From the NCBI RefSeq assembly GCF_041051975.1, contig NZ_CP163435.1, forward strand, positions 2,542,001 through 2,606,000: 64,000 nt of DNA, read 5' to 3'. The stretch comes from Streptomyces sp. R21. GTDB lineage: Bacteria > Actinomycetota > Actinomycetes > Streptomycetales > Streptomycetaceae. Of this stretch, positions 40,486 through 49,565 are shown one piece after another; position 1 is the stretch's first letter; each line of letters starts with the position of its first letter. The notes beneath the pieces are model-generated. The model did not search any database and was not told the DNA's origin. It was given only the letters and a program-made list of their open reading frames with translations. A program made the position numbers and the translations under genes.

Positions 40486-41364
40486 ATGACGTCCTTCGTG
40501 CTCCCTCATGACACACACGGCTCCGGCACCCACAAGGTGATCGCCGTGCACGGCTGGTTCGCCGACCGGTCCGCCTACACGGCGGTGCTGCCGGATCTGG
40601 ACCGCGACAGCTTCACGTACGCGCTCGTCGATCTGCGCGGCTACGGCGAGGCCAAGGACGCCGTCGGCGCGTACACGACCGCGGAGGCGGCCGCCGATCT
40701 GGTCGAGCTGGCCGACCGGCTGGGCTGGGAGCGGTTCTCGGTTGTCGGCCACTCGATGGGCGGGGCCGTCGCGCAGCGCCTGCTCGCCCTCGCCCCGGAG
40801 CGGCTGCGCCGGATCGCCGGGGTCTCGCCGGTGCCCGCGTCCGGACTGTCGATGCCCGACGATCAGTGGCAGCTCTTCGCGGACGCGGCGCACCGGCCGG
40901 AGAACCGGCGCGCCATCATCGACCTCACCACCGGCGGCCTGCGCCCGGCCGCCTGGCTCGACCGGATGGTGGAGCGCTCGCTCGCGCTCAGCGACGCCAA
41001 GGCGTTCCGTGCCTGGCTGGACTCCTGGGCCGGGGAGGACTTCCACGCCGAGGCCGAGGGCGCGAGGGTGCCCGCGCTCGCCGTGACGGGGGCGCTGGAC
41101 CCGGCCCTGTCGGCCGACCTGATGCGGGAGACCTGGATGCGCTGGTATCCGCGCGCCGAACTGCGCGAGCTGCCCGCCGCCGGGCACTACGCCATGGACG
41201 AGACCCCGCTCGAACTGATCCGCACCGTGGAGGACTTCCTGCGCGCGGACGGCGCGGCGGACGGTGCGGCGGACGGTGCGGCGGACGGTGCGGCGGACGG
41301 TGCGGCGGACGGTGCGGCGGACGGTGCGGCAGCGGTCGGGACGGCCGAGGGCGGGGTCGCATGA
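40486..41364 (+). CDS. Alpha/beta hydrolase with ADGA-repeat tail
   Basis: A 292-residue alpha/beta hydrolase. The nucleophile elbow is GHSMGG, the oxyanion region HGWFADRSAY, and the catalytic His is in AAGHYAMDE. The Asp is probably in TGALDPALSAD. The last 40 residues are a low-complexity tail made of seven ADGA units encoded by a 12-bp tandem repeat. The start ATG 40486 (MTSFVLP) is preferred over a longer frame lacking family resemblance. The stop overlaps the P450 start (ATGA), so the pair is translated together. Substrate unknown; not required for known geosmin synthesis. Confidence 0.87.
   Translation: MTSFVLPHDTHGSGTHKVIAVHGWFADRSAYTAVLPDLDRDSFTYALVDLRGYGEAKDAVGAYTTAEAAADLVELADRLGWERFSVVGHSMGGAVAQRLLALAPERLRRIAGVSPVPASGLSMPDDQWQLFADAAHRPENRRAIIDLTTGGLRPAAWLDRMVERSLALSDAKAFRAWLDSWAGEDFHAEAEGARVPALAVTGALDPALSADLMRETWMRWYPRAELRELPAAGHYAMDETPLELIRTVEDFLRADGAADGAADGAADGAADGAADGAADGAAAVGTAEGGVA
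41245..41328 (+). repeat. Seven copies of a 12-bp tandem repeat
   Basis: Unit GCGGACGGTGCG, seven exact-period copies, the first with one change (GGC for GGT). In frame inside the hydrolase gene, encoding (Ala-Asp-Gly-Ala)7. Such arrays change copy number readily without shifting frame. Confidence 0.95.
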
Positions 41365-42623
41365 GCGTGCGGGAGATCGCGCCCGTCCCGGATGTCTTCG
41401 ATCCGCGGCGGTACGCCGACGGGGTGCCCCATGCCGCCTACCGCACCCTGCGCGACCACCATCCCGTGGCCTGGCAGGAGGAACCCGAGGTGCTGGGCTG
41501 GCCCGCGGGTCCCGGGTTCTGGGCGGTGACCCGGCACGCGGACGTCGTCCGGGTGCTGAAGGACCCGGCGACGTACTCCTCGTATGCCGGGGCGACCCAG
41601 ATCCGCGATCCGGACCCGGGCGACCTGCCGTTCATCCGTCGCATGATGCTCAATCAGGATCCGCCGCATCACGGCCGGTTGAGGCGTGCGGTCAGCCGCG
41701 CCTTCACCCCGCGCCGCATCGAGCGGTTCGAGTCGGTCGTGCGGGAGCGGGCCCGCACCCTGCTGGCGAAGGCCGTGGCCGAGGCCCGCGCGGGCGACGG
41801 CACCTGCGACCTGGTCGCCGCGGTCACCGACGACTACGCCCTGCTCAACCTCTCGGACCTGCTCGGAGTACCGGCGCGCGACCGGGAGCTGCTGCTGCAC
41901 TGGACGCAGCGCGTCATCGGCTACCAGGATCCCGACGAGGCGGGCCGGCCGGTCCTGGACACGGACGGCAGGCCGGTCAATCCGCGCTCCCCGGCCATGC
42001 TGCGGGACATGTTCGCGTACGCCCAGCAGCTGGCCGTCTACAAGCGGATGCGCCCCGGCGACGACGTGCTGACCACGCTCGCGGGCGACCCCGAACTCGC
42101 CCCGGCCGAGCTGGAGATGTTCTTCTTCCTGCTCACGGTCGCGGGCAATGACACCGTACGCAGCGCGGCACCCGGCGGCCTGCTGGCTCTCGCCGAACAC
42201 CCGGACGAGTACCAACGGTTGCGCGACGGCAAGGTGCAACTCGACACCGCCGTCGATGAGTTGCTGCGATGCCACCCGCCGGTCCTCACCTTCCGCCGGA
42301 CCGCGGCCGCGGACACCGAGCTGGCCGGGCAGCCGATCCGCGCGGGCGACAAGGTGGTCGTCTTCCACGCCTCGGCCAACCACGACGAGCGTGTCTTCGC
42401 CGGCCCGCACCGGCTCGACCTCTCCCGGGCGCCGAACCCGCACGTCTCCTTCGGGGACGGCCCGCATATCTGCCTGGGCGCGCACTTCGCCCGCCTGCAG
42501 CTGCGGGTGCTCTACGAGGAGGCGCTCGGCGCGCTGCCGTCGCTGCGCACCGCCGGGCCTCCCCGCCGGCTGGTCTCCAACTTCATCAACGGACTCAAGT
42601 CGCTGCCGCTCCAGGTGACTTGA
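41361..42623 (+). CDS. Cytochrome P450
   Basis: A 420-residue P450. The I-helix is TVAGNDTVRSA, ExxR is ELLR in VDELLRCHPPV, and the heme loop is FGDGPHICLG. Its helical core and QDPPHHGRLRR resemble the CYP124/125/142-like group that oxidises branched lipids or terpenoids; this is an inference. The AGND variant in the I-helix (Asn before Asp) is typical of that group. It is translationally coupled to the hydrolase upstream (ATGA) and its 3' end overlaps the convergent DUF89 gene by 29 nt. No ferredoxin gene nearby. Confidence 0.9.
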   Translation: MSVREIAPVPDVFDPRRYADGVPHAAYRTLRDHHPVAWQEEPEVLGWPAGPGFWAVTRHADVVRVLKDPATYSSYAGATQIRDPDPGDLPFIRRMMLNQDPPHHGRLRRAVSRAFTPRRIERFESVVRERARTLLAKAVAEARAGDGTCDLVAAVTDDYALLNLSDLLGVPARDRELLLHWTQRVIGYQDPDEAGRPVLDTDGRPVNPRSPAMLRDMFAYAQQLAVYKRMRPGDDVLTTLAGDPELAPAELEMFFFLLTVAGNDTVRSAAPGGLLALAEHPDEYQRLRDGKVQLDTAVDELLRCHPPVLTFRRTAAADTELAGQPIRAGDKVVVFHASANHDERVFAGPHRLDLSRAPNPHVSFGDGPHICLGAHFARLQLRVLYEEALGALPSLRTAGPPRRLVSNFINGLKSLPLQVT

Positions 42624-43791
42624 CCTGGATCAGCGCATGGGTGCCGCTCACCCGCCAGCGCTGGTCCTCCGCGGCGACGAGCGCCGCCTCTGTGTGCGCG
42701 TCGAGGCCGACGATGACGTCGGACTTGAGGGTGCGCAGGGCGGCGACCGGGCCCGGGAAGTACGCCGTGGTCGACGCGAAGGGCGTGGTGGGCGGGCGAA
42801 GGCGGTCGCCGACGAGGCGGCGGTAGTTCAGGTCGCCCTTCATGACGGTGACGTCGGCCTCGGCGAACTCGCGGCGCAGGTCGTCCGGGATGTCGGCGTA
42901 CGGCAGCGGGGCGCAGGAGAAGGGGTGGGCCCGCACCGTGAGGCGGCCCTCGGTCATCGCGGACCAGAGTCGGTGGCCGGCCTCCGCGGCAGCGCCCTGC
43001 GCGGCGGTCAGGCGGCGAAGGGCGTCGACGACGTCGGCGGTCGTGGCGTCGGAGACGTAGTAGGGGTACGGCTTCACGTGCAGCACGGCGCGCTCGGCGT
43101 GGCGGTGGCGCAGGAGGTGGTCGATGAGGAGCAGGTCGGGGATGAGTTCACGTCCGGCGTTGTCCGCGACCAGACAGACGGTGCCGCCCATGAACAGCGG
43201 CCACAGCAACGCGCTGTCGTCCGCGACGAGTTGCTCGGTGACCGCGCCGGCGCCGGGGCCCGCGAGGCTGAAGCCGAGGTCGGCGCGGTTGCCCCACAGC
43301 GCGCCGTGCAGCAGCGCCTTCCCCTGTTCCTCGACGGGCCGGTCCGCCAGCGCGTCGAGGGCGGCGAGTTCCTCGTCCGCCTCGGGGGTGTCCAGTTCCG
43401 CGAGCTTGAAGGGGCGGAACGGGTCGATGCCGTTCCACGGGCCGGGGGCGAAGTACCCGACGGCTTCGAGGAGTTGGCGGTAGAAGTAGCTCTCGGACCA
43501 GAGGAAGGGAACGTCGAACCAGGAGCGGCCGAAGCGACCTTGCCCCCAGGTGTCCCACTGCGCCCGGTCCGCCGCCGCCCGGCCGAGCGGTTCGATGACG
43601 CCCTCGGCACCGTTCTTCAGCAGGGCGTCGAGGGCGCGGTGCTGCTCGGGGCCGTACGGGAAGGCGCCCTGGACCTTCCGGATGAGCGCCGGATGCCGCT
43701 CGGCCAGCACGCTCCAGGGGAACGAACCCGGCTCGTTGCTGAGGATCACGGGGGCGTCGGCGGGTTCGGGCGAGAGGGCGGGTTGGGGCAT
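42595..43791 (-). CDS. DUF89 / ARMT1-like protein
   Basis: A 398-residue protein of the DUF89 family (damage-control phosphatase ARMT1-like). Metal and substrate motifs are visible: VADNAGRELIPDLLLIDHLL, PYYVSDATTADV and ADVTVMKGDLNYRRLVGD. Eukaryotic members hydrolyse phosphometabolites such as fructose-1-phosphate; a bacterial role in metabolite repair is plausible but not shown. Start ATG 43791 (MPQPALSP). It overlaps the convergent P450 by 29 nt. Upstream on the same strand a terminator separates it from the subtilase. Confidence 0.85.
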   Translation of the reverse strand: MPQPALSPEPADAPVILSNEPGSFPWSVLAERHPALIRKVQGAFPYGPEQHRALDALLKNGAEGVIEPLGRAAADRAQWDTWGQGRFGRSWFDVPFLWSESYFYRQLLEAVGYFAPGPWNGIDPFRPFKLAELDTPEADEELAALDALADRPVEEQGKALLHGALWGNRADLGFSLAGPGAGAVTEQLVADDSALLWPLFMGGTVCLVADNAGRELIPDLLLIDHLLRHRHAERAVLHVKPYPYYVSDATTADVVDALRRLTAAQGAAAEAGHRLWSAMTEGRLTVRAHPFSCAPLPYADIPDDLRREFAEADVTVMKGDLNYRRLVGDRLRPPTTPFASTTAYFPGPVAALRTLKSDVIVGLDAHTEAALVAAEDQRWRVSGTHALIQVKSPGAAAT

Positions 43792-43819
43792 GCGGCTCAC
43801 CGTACCCGGCACGGCCGAA

Positions 43820-43853
43820 GGGGCCGACCGGCACACGCGTGCCGACCGGCCCC
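43820..43853 (-). terminator. Hairpin downstream of the P-domain subtilase
   Basis: Outer arms GGGGCC/GGCCCC and inner arms CGGCAC/GTGCCG pair around a small loop, with a three-base internal mismatch. It starts 27 nt past the subtilase stop on the minus strand. Confidence 0.6.
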
Positions 43854-43880
43854 TCCCCCCGTAAAGGCCCGCTGAGCTGC

Positions 43881-45686
43881 TCAGAAGGTGAGCTTCCAGC
43901 TGTTCAGCGTGCCCGTGTCCTGCGCGGCCACGTCCTGGACGCGGAGCTTCCAGGTGCCGTTCGCCACCTCGCTGGAGGCGTCGACCGTGTAGGTGGTGTT
44001 CACGTTGTCCGCGGAGTCCGAGGTGCTGGAGGCCTTCAGACGGTAGGTCGAGCCGTCCGGGGCGACCAGGTCGATCACCAGGTCACCGCGGTAGGTGTGG
44101 GTGATGTCGACGGCGGCCTTGAGGGTCGAGGGCGCGTTGCCGCTGATGCCGCTGACGGTGATCGGCGACGTGATGGCCGAGCCCGCGTCCGGGATGGACG
44201 CGGCCGAGGTGCTGCTGAAGGTGGTGCCGGTCGTGGTGCCACCGGAGGTGCTCACCGCCTGCACCGTCTTGGTGGCGTCTGCCAGACCGGCGCCACAGCC
44301 ACCCGAGCAACTGCCGGGCAGGGGACGGGCGTTGGTCTTGATGGCCGACTCGACCTGGGCCGGTGTCAGCGCGGAGTTCGCCGACTTCATCAGCGCGACC
44401 AGGCCCGCGATGTGCGGGGTGGCCATGCTGGTGCCCTGGTAGTACTCGTACGACTCCGTGGACGGCGTCTTCGTACCGGAGTTGAGCGTGGAGAGGATGC
44501 CGTTGGCGGTGCCGGTGTTCATCTCGCCGCCGGGGGCGGAGATGTCCACGAGGGAACCGTAGTTGGAGTACGAGGCCTTGGCGCCGGTACGGCCGGTGGC
44601 GCCGACCGAGATGACGTTGTTGCAGTTGCCCGGCGAGTGGTTGGAGACGTTGTCGTTGTCGTTGCCGGCCGCGACGACAACCGTGGTGCCGCGGTTCACG
44701 GCGGCCGTGATGGCGCTCTGCGTCGCGGAGGAGCAGGCGCCGTCACCGCCCAGGCTCATGTTGATGACCTTGGCGACGTTGGTGTTGGCGGGGACGCCGG
44801 AGACCGAACCGCCGGACGCCCAGGTGATGGCGTCGATGATGTCGGAGTCGTAGCCGCCGCACTTGCCGAGGACGCGCAGCGGGGAGATCTTCGCGTTGTA
44901 CGCGATGCCCGCGACACCCTTGTTGTTGTTGGTGACGGCGGCGATGGTGCCCGCGACGTGCGTGCCGTGCCAGGAGGAGTCGCTGGCGGGGATGTTGGCG
45001 CCGCACTCGTTCGCCGCGTAGTAGTCGCCCGGGTCGGCCGGGTTGCTGTCGCGTCCGTCGCCGTCGACCGAGACCGCGGTGTCGGAGATGAAGTCGTAGC
45101 CGCCGACGATGTTCGCGGCGACGTCGGAGTGCGTGACGTATCCCGTGTCGATGACGGCGACGGTCACGCCGCTGCCGGTCGAAGTGGCCCAGGCACCCGG
45201 CACACGCATGCCGGCGGTGGCCTCGAAGAGGTCCCACTGCTTGCTGTACTCGGTGTCGTTCGGGTCAGCCTGCGGCTTGTTGAGGCGGTCCGGTACGACA
45301 TAGGCGACCTGCGGGTCGGCCCGGTACTCGGAGATGACGTCGGCGACGTCCGCGGTGCTGAGCCTGTCACCGAGGTCGACGAGCGCGGCGCCCGTACCGA
45401 GGCGGCGCGTGAAGTCGAGGTCCTCGCCCGCTTCCTTGCCCTTGGCCGCGGCGTCGGCGTCGGCGGCCTTGTTGGACTTGGCCTCGGCGGCACCGGCCTT
45501 GTAGCCGACGATCAGGCGCTCGGCGGGGGCCGGCGCGGCGGCCGGCTGCGCGGTGGAGGCGTCGGTACCGTCGGCGGGGGTCTGGGCGACGGCGACCGTG
45601 GTGGCCATTCCGGCCATCAGGGTGACCGACAGCGCGGCGACGGATATCAGCTTCCGTCCGGCGGAGCGGGAGGGGGACGTACGCAA
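43881..45686 (-). CDS. Secreted S8 family serine protease with P/homoB domain
   Basis: A 601-residue extracellular subtilase. Signal peptide to about residue 35 (ISVAALSVTLMAGMATTVAVAQ), propeptide about 55-135, catalytic domain 150-460 with Asp180 (AVIDTGY), His243 (HGTHVAGT) and Ser420 (GTSMATPH). A P/proprotein-convertase domain covers about 500-601 (LKAAVDITHTYRGDLVIDL, GTWKLRVQD, GTLNSWKLTF). The start is TTG at 45684-45686 (MRTSPSRSAG) with GGAAAGG about 9 nt before it. It is monocistronic. It differs from the 1761 subtilase, which lacks the P domain. All catalytic residues are intact. Confidence 0.93.
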   Translation of the reverse strand: MRTSPSRSAGRKLISVAALSVTLMAGMATTVAVAQTPADGTDASTAQPAAAPAPAERLIVGYKAGAAEAKSNKAADADAAAKGKEAGEDLDFTRRLGTGAALVDLGDRLSTADVADVISEYRADPQVAYVVPDRLNKPQADPNDTEYSKQWDLFEATAGMRVPGAWATSTGSGVTVAVIDTGYVTHSDVAANIVGGYDFISDTAVSVDGDGRDSNPADPGDYYAANECGANIPASDSSWHGTHVAGTIAAVTNNNKGVAGIAYNAKISPLRVLGKCGGYDSDIIDAITWASGGSVSGVPANTNVAKVINMSLGGDGACSSATQSAITAAVNRGTTVVVAAGNDNDNVSNHSPGNCNNVISVGATGRTGAKASYSNYGSLVDISAPGGEMNTGTANGILSTLNSGTKTPSTESYEYYQGTSMATPHIAGLVALMKSANSALTPAQVESAIKTNARPLPGSCSGGCGAGLADATKTVQAVSTSGGTTTGTTFSSTSAASIPDAGSAITSPITVSGISGNAPSTLKAAVDITHTYRGDLVIDLVAPDGSTYRLKASSTSDSADNVNTTYTVDASSEVANGTWKLRVQDVAAQDTGTLNSWKLTF

Positions 45687-46115
45687 GGGGCTTGGCCTTT
45701 CCCTGGCCTGCTCCGTCCGGGCAGGGCGGGCGCGGAGCAGCGGTCTGATCGCTTCGTCGTCGAAGCGGCGGGGGGTGAAGACGAGAGGTCAGGACGAGAG
45801 GTCAAAACAGAGGTCGGACGACGGGTCGAGACAGAGAGCTGCGCGGCGGCCGGCCATGCGCGAGCGACCTTTCCAGGGGTTACCTGTGGGTCAGCTGTGC
45901 TCGAACGATAGGCAAAGGCCAGGTAAGAGGGATACAGGGGAAACCCTCGATCTGGCCGAGAAGAGACCCTATCCGGGGCCCAGTTGACCGCCTTCGACCC
46001 CTTTTGCCCCCTTGGAAAAGGTCTGACGGGCCAGGGCTCGCGTCTGAACGCACGGCACAGGATTCCCGTACTCCTCGATGCCACCCCCCACCCCACCGCC
46101 CGAGGAGTCCCCCGG
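45687..46115. promoter_or_regulatory. Divergent intergenic region, subtilase / LPMO
   Basis: A 429-bp gap. Near the subtilase (45780-45840) there are imperfect repeats of GAGAGGTC. Near the LPMO a small inverted repeat CCTTTT...AAAAGG lies at about 46000-46020. I saw no DasR-type (TGGTCTAGACCA-like) site or canonical promoter. Confidence 0.4.
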
Positions 46116-47081
46116 ATGACCGCACATCGCAGGGCCGGCGCGACCGCCGCCGCCATGGCGGCCCCGCTCCTGCTGACGACGTGGGCCGCGGTGCCGGCCC
46201 AGGCGCACGGCGCGCCGACGGATCCGGTCAGCCGGGTGTTCGCCTGTTCCCCGGAGGGCGGCGACCGGGCGAAGACCGCGGCCTGCGGGGCCGCGATCGC
46301 CGCGAACGGCACCCCGTTCACGGCCTGGGACAACCTCCGGGTCGCCGATGTGGGCGGCCGGGACCGCCAGGTGATCCCCGACGGCAAGCTGTGCAGCGGG
46401 GGTCTGCCCGCGTACAAGGGCCTCGACCTCGCCCGCGCCGACTATCCCGCCACGCGGCTGACGCCCGGCGCGGCGTTCACGCTCGCGTACAGCTCGACGA
46501 TCCCGCACACGGGCACCTTCAAGCTGTATCTGACGAAGCCCGGCTACGACCCGACGCGGCCCCTTACATGGTCCGACCTGCCGTCGAAGCCGTTTGCGAC
46601 CGCCACCGATCCGGCTCTGGTGAACGGCGCCTACCGGATCAGGGCGAAGCTCCCGTCCGACCGGACCGGCCGCCAGATGCTCTACACGATCTGGCAGAAC
46701 ACCAGCACATCGGACACGTACTACTCCTGCTCGGACGTGGTCTTCCCGGGCGCCGCGACGAGCGGGGCCGGGGCCGCGAAGACAGGCAATCAGAAGGCAG
46801 GGTCCGGGACGGGCGGTGCCGGCTCCCCCGCGCCCGCCACGACCTCGGCCGCCCCTGAGCCGAGCGCTGCCACCGCATCCTCCGCCGCCGGGTCCGGCGC
46901 CACCGCGCCCGCGTCCGGCGCCGCACCGGCGTCGTCCGACGATCCGCTCCCGGCCGCCGCCAGCAGCCCGGACAACAGCCCTCGGGTGTCCCTGCTCGCG
47001 GGGGCCGCGGCGGCGGCGCTGATCGTCACCACGGGCGTGGCGGTCGCGCTGGGCCGACGGCGAGTCCGTCGGCCCAGGTGA
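46116..47081 (+). CDS. Membrane-anchored AA10 lytic polysaccharide monooxygenase
   Basis: A 321-residue copper-dependent LPMO that oxidatively cleaves chitin or cellulose. Signal peptide cleavage after AQA would leave His31 (HGAPTDPVSR) as the N-terminal copper ligand, the histidine brace; the second ligand is His131 (STIPHTGTFKLYLTK). The AA10 domain ends about residue 215. Instead of a binding module there is a Gly/Ser/Ala/Pro linker and a C-terminal transmembrane helix (LLAGAAAAALIVTTGVAVAL) with an Arg-rich cytosolic end, so it stays tethered to the cell. The start ATG 46116 has GAGGAG 9 nt upstream. Confidence 0.9.
   Translation: MTAHRRAGATAAAMAAPLLLTTWAAVPAQAHGAPTDPVSRVFACSPEGGDRAKTAACGAAIAANGTPFTAWDNLRVADVGGRDRQVIPDGKLCSGGLPAYKGLDLARADYPATRLTPGAAFTLAYSSTIPHTGTFKLYLTKPGYDPTRPLTWSDLPSKPFATATDPALVNGAYRIRAKLPSDRTGRQMLYTIWQNTSTSDTYYSCSDVVFPGAATSGAGAAKTGNQKAGSGTGGAGSPAPATTSAAPEPSAATASSAAGSGATAPASGAAPASSDDPLPAAASSPDNSPRVSLLAGAAAAALIVTTGVAVALGRRRVRRPR
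47051..47075 (+). terminator. 10-bp perfect hairpin at the end of the LPMO gene
   Basis: Arms 47051-47060 and 47066-47075 pair perfectly around 5 nt. The stem lies inside the last codons, which encode the Arg-rich tail, and ends 3 nt before the stop codon. It could serve as a terminator or mRNA stabiliser. Confidence 0.5.
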
Positions 47082-47091
47082 AATCCGCGAT

Positions 47092-48372
<1,281 letters not shown>

Positions 48373-49083
48373 ATGGCCTCGTCCTCGGACGCCTCGGCGT
48401 CCACCCCCGAACAGCCGGAAAGCGGTTCCGGCCTCGCACAGCCTGACCACGGTCCCGGTGTCGCACTGCCGGAGACGGAGATCGGCTCCGAGAGACGTGG
48501 GCGGGTCCGCCTGCGCCGCGCCGCGGTGATGGCGGTGCCTGCCACCGCGATCGCCGCGGGGTTGATGATCCTGACCGCCCAGGGAGCCCTGGGTGTGCAG
48601 TTCGCGATCTCCGGCATGCCGTTCACGGTCACCGCGACGGAGCTCAACGGCACGGGCTTCGAGCAGTTCGGCGGCCTCGACAACATGGCCGAGGGCAGCC
48701 CGAACGCCGGTGACACCGGCGGGCAGGTCCTGATCGTCACCTCCGCGATCAAGAACGCGACGCTCACCAAGCTGTGCCAGAGCGTCGACCTCGGCGGCAC
48801 GAACCTGGTGATCACCGCGGGCAGCGGCTCGGACAAGGTGCAGGCGACCAACCTGACCACCGACTCGACAGAGCTGTCGGGTGACGCGTCGTTCAACAAC
48901 ATCGAGATCGGCAACGACGCGAGCACACTCGACAAGGCCGGCGTTCAGGGCCCCAAGGGCGTCTTCAGCCAGCAGTCCGACACCGTCCGCATCGCCAACC
49001 TGCGGCAGACCAACTACGCCACCACAGCGGCGGTGTTCAAGCTTCCGGGCCTCAAGCTCCGCTTCAGCGACCAGGGTTGCTGA
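48373..49083 (+). CDS. DUF6230 family membrane-anchored protein
   Basis: A 236-residue protein. A disordered acidic/Ser/Pro N-terminus of about 45 residues is followed by RRGRVRLRR and a single transmembrane segment (about 54-75). An extracellular domain ends in Cys (SDQGC), with another Cys in LTKLCQSV. Motifs VTATELNGTGFEQFGG and TNYATTAAVFKLPGLKL are typical of the family, which is common in Streptomyces next to DUF6114. Start ATG 48373 with GGGAG 5 nt upstream. The stop overlaps the DUF6114 start (TGATG). Function unknown; the fixed pairing implies a joint membrane complex. Confidence 0.85.
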   Translation: MASSSDASASTPEQPESGSGLAQPDHGPGVALPETEIGSERRGRVRLRRAAVMAVPATAIAAGLMILTAQGALGVQFAISGMPFTVTATELNGTGFEQFGGLDNMAEGSPNAGDTGGQVLIVTSAIKNATLTKLCQSVDLGGTNLVITAGSGSDKVQATNLTTDSTELSGDASFNNIEIGNDASTLDKAGVQGPKGVFSQQSDTVRIANLRQTNYATTAAVFKLPGLKLRFSDQGC

Positions 49084-49502
49084 TGGCTTCCGCCCCGAGT
49101 CCGCGGTCCGTGAGGTCCGGCTTCCGGCGGTGGCGCGCGAACCGCCCCTTCTGGGGCGGGCTGCTGCTCACCCTGGGCGGGGCGGAGGTCCTGCTCACCG
49201 AGAAGGCGTCGCTGAAGGTCATCCTGCACAGCGGTGCGCTGGCGCTGACCGGCTACCTCCTCCCCGTCGTGATGCTGCTCTGCGGCCTGCTGATCCTCTT
49301 CAATCCCACCCAACGGCTCTTCTACTCCCTGGTCGGCGTCCTCGTCACACTGGGCACCTGGATCACCTCCAACCTCGGCGGCTTCTTCATCGGCCTCCTC
49401 CTCGGAGTCACCGGCTGCTGCCTGGCCTTCGGCTGGCTGCCGAACCAGCAGCCGCGGTACGGCATGCTGCGCCGCCGCCGCGACCGCCGGGCGGCGGCGT
49501 AA
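49083..49502 (+). CDS. DUF6114 family membrane protein
   Basis: A 139-residue integral membrane protein with a basic N-terminus, four predicted helices (PFWGGLLLTLGGAEVLL, GALALTGYLLPVVMLL, LFYSLVGVLVTLGTWI, FIGLLLGVTGCCLAFGW) and an Arg-rich cytosolic tail. The start ATG 49083 overlaps the DUF6230 stop by one base, so translation is coupled. Function unknown. The P450 gene follows 63 nt later on the same strand and may or may not share the transcript. Confidence 0.85.
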   Translation: MASAPSPRSVRSGFRRWRANRPFWGGLLLTLGGAEVLLTEKASLKVILHSGALALTGYLLPVVMLLCGLLILFNPTQRLFYSLVGVLVTLGTWITSNLGGFFIGLLLGVTGCCLAFGWLPNQQPRYGMLRRRRDRRAAA

Positions 49503-49565
49503 CGTGGCGTGCTGCAGGGACGTGACGAAGGACGTCCACGTCCGAGTGCCAGGGAGGCGCCCCAG

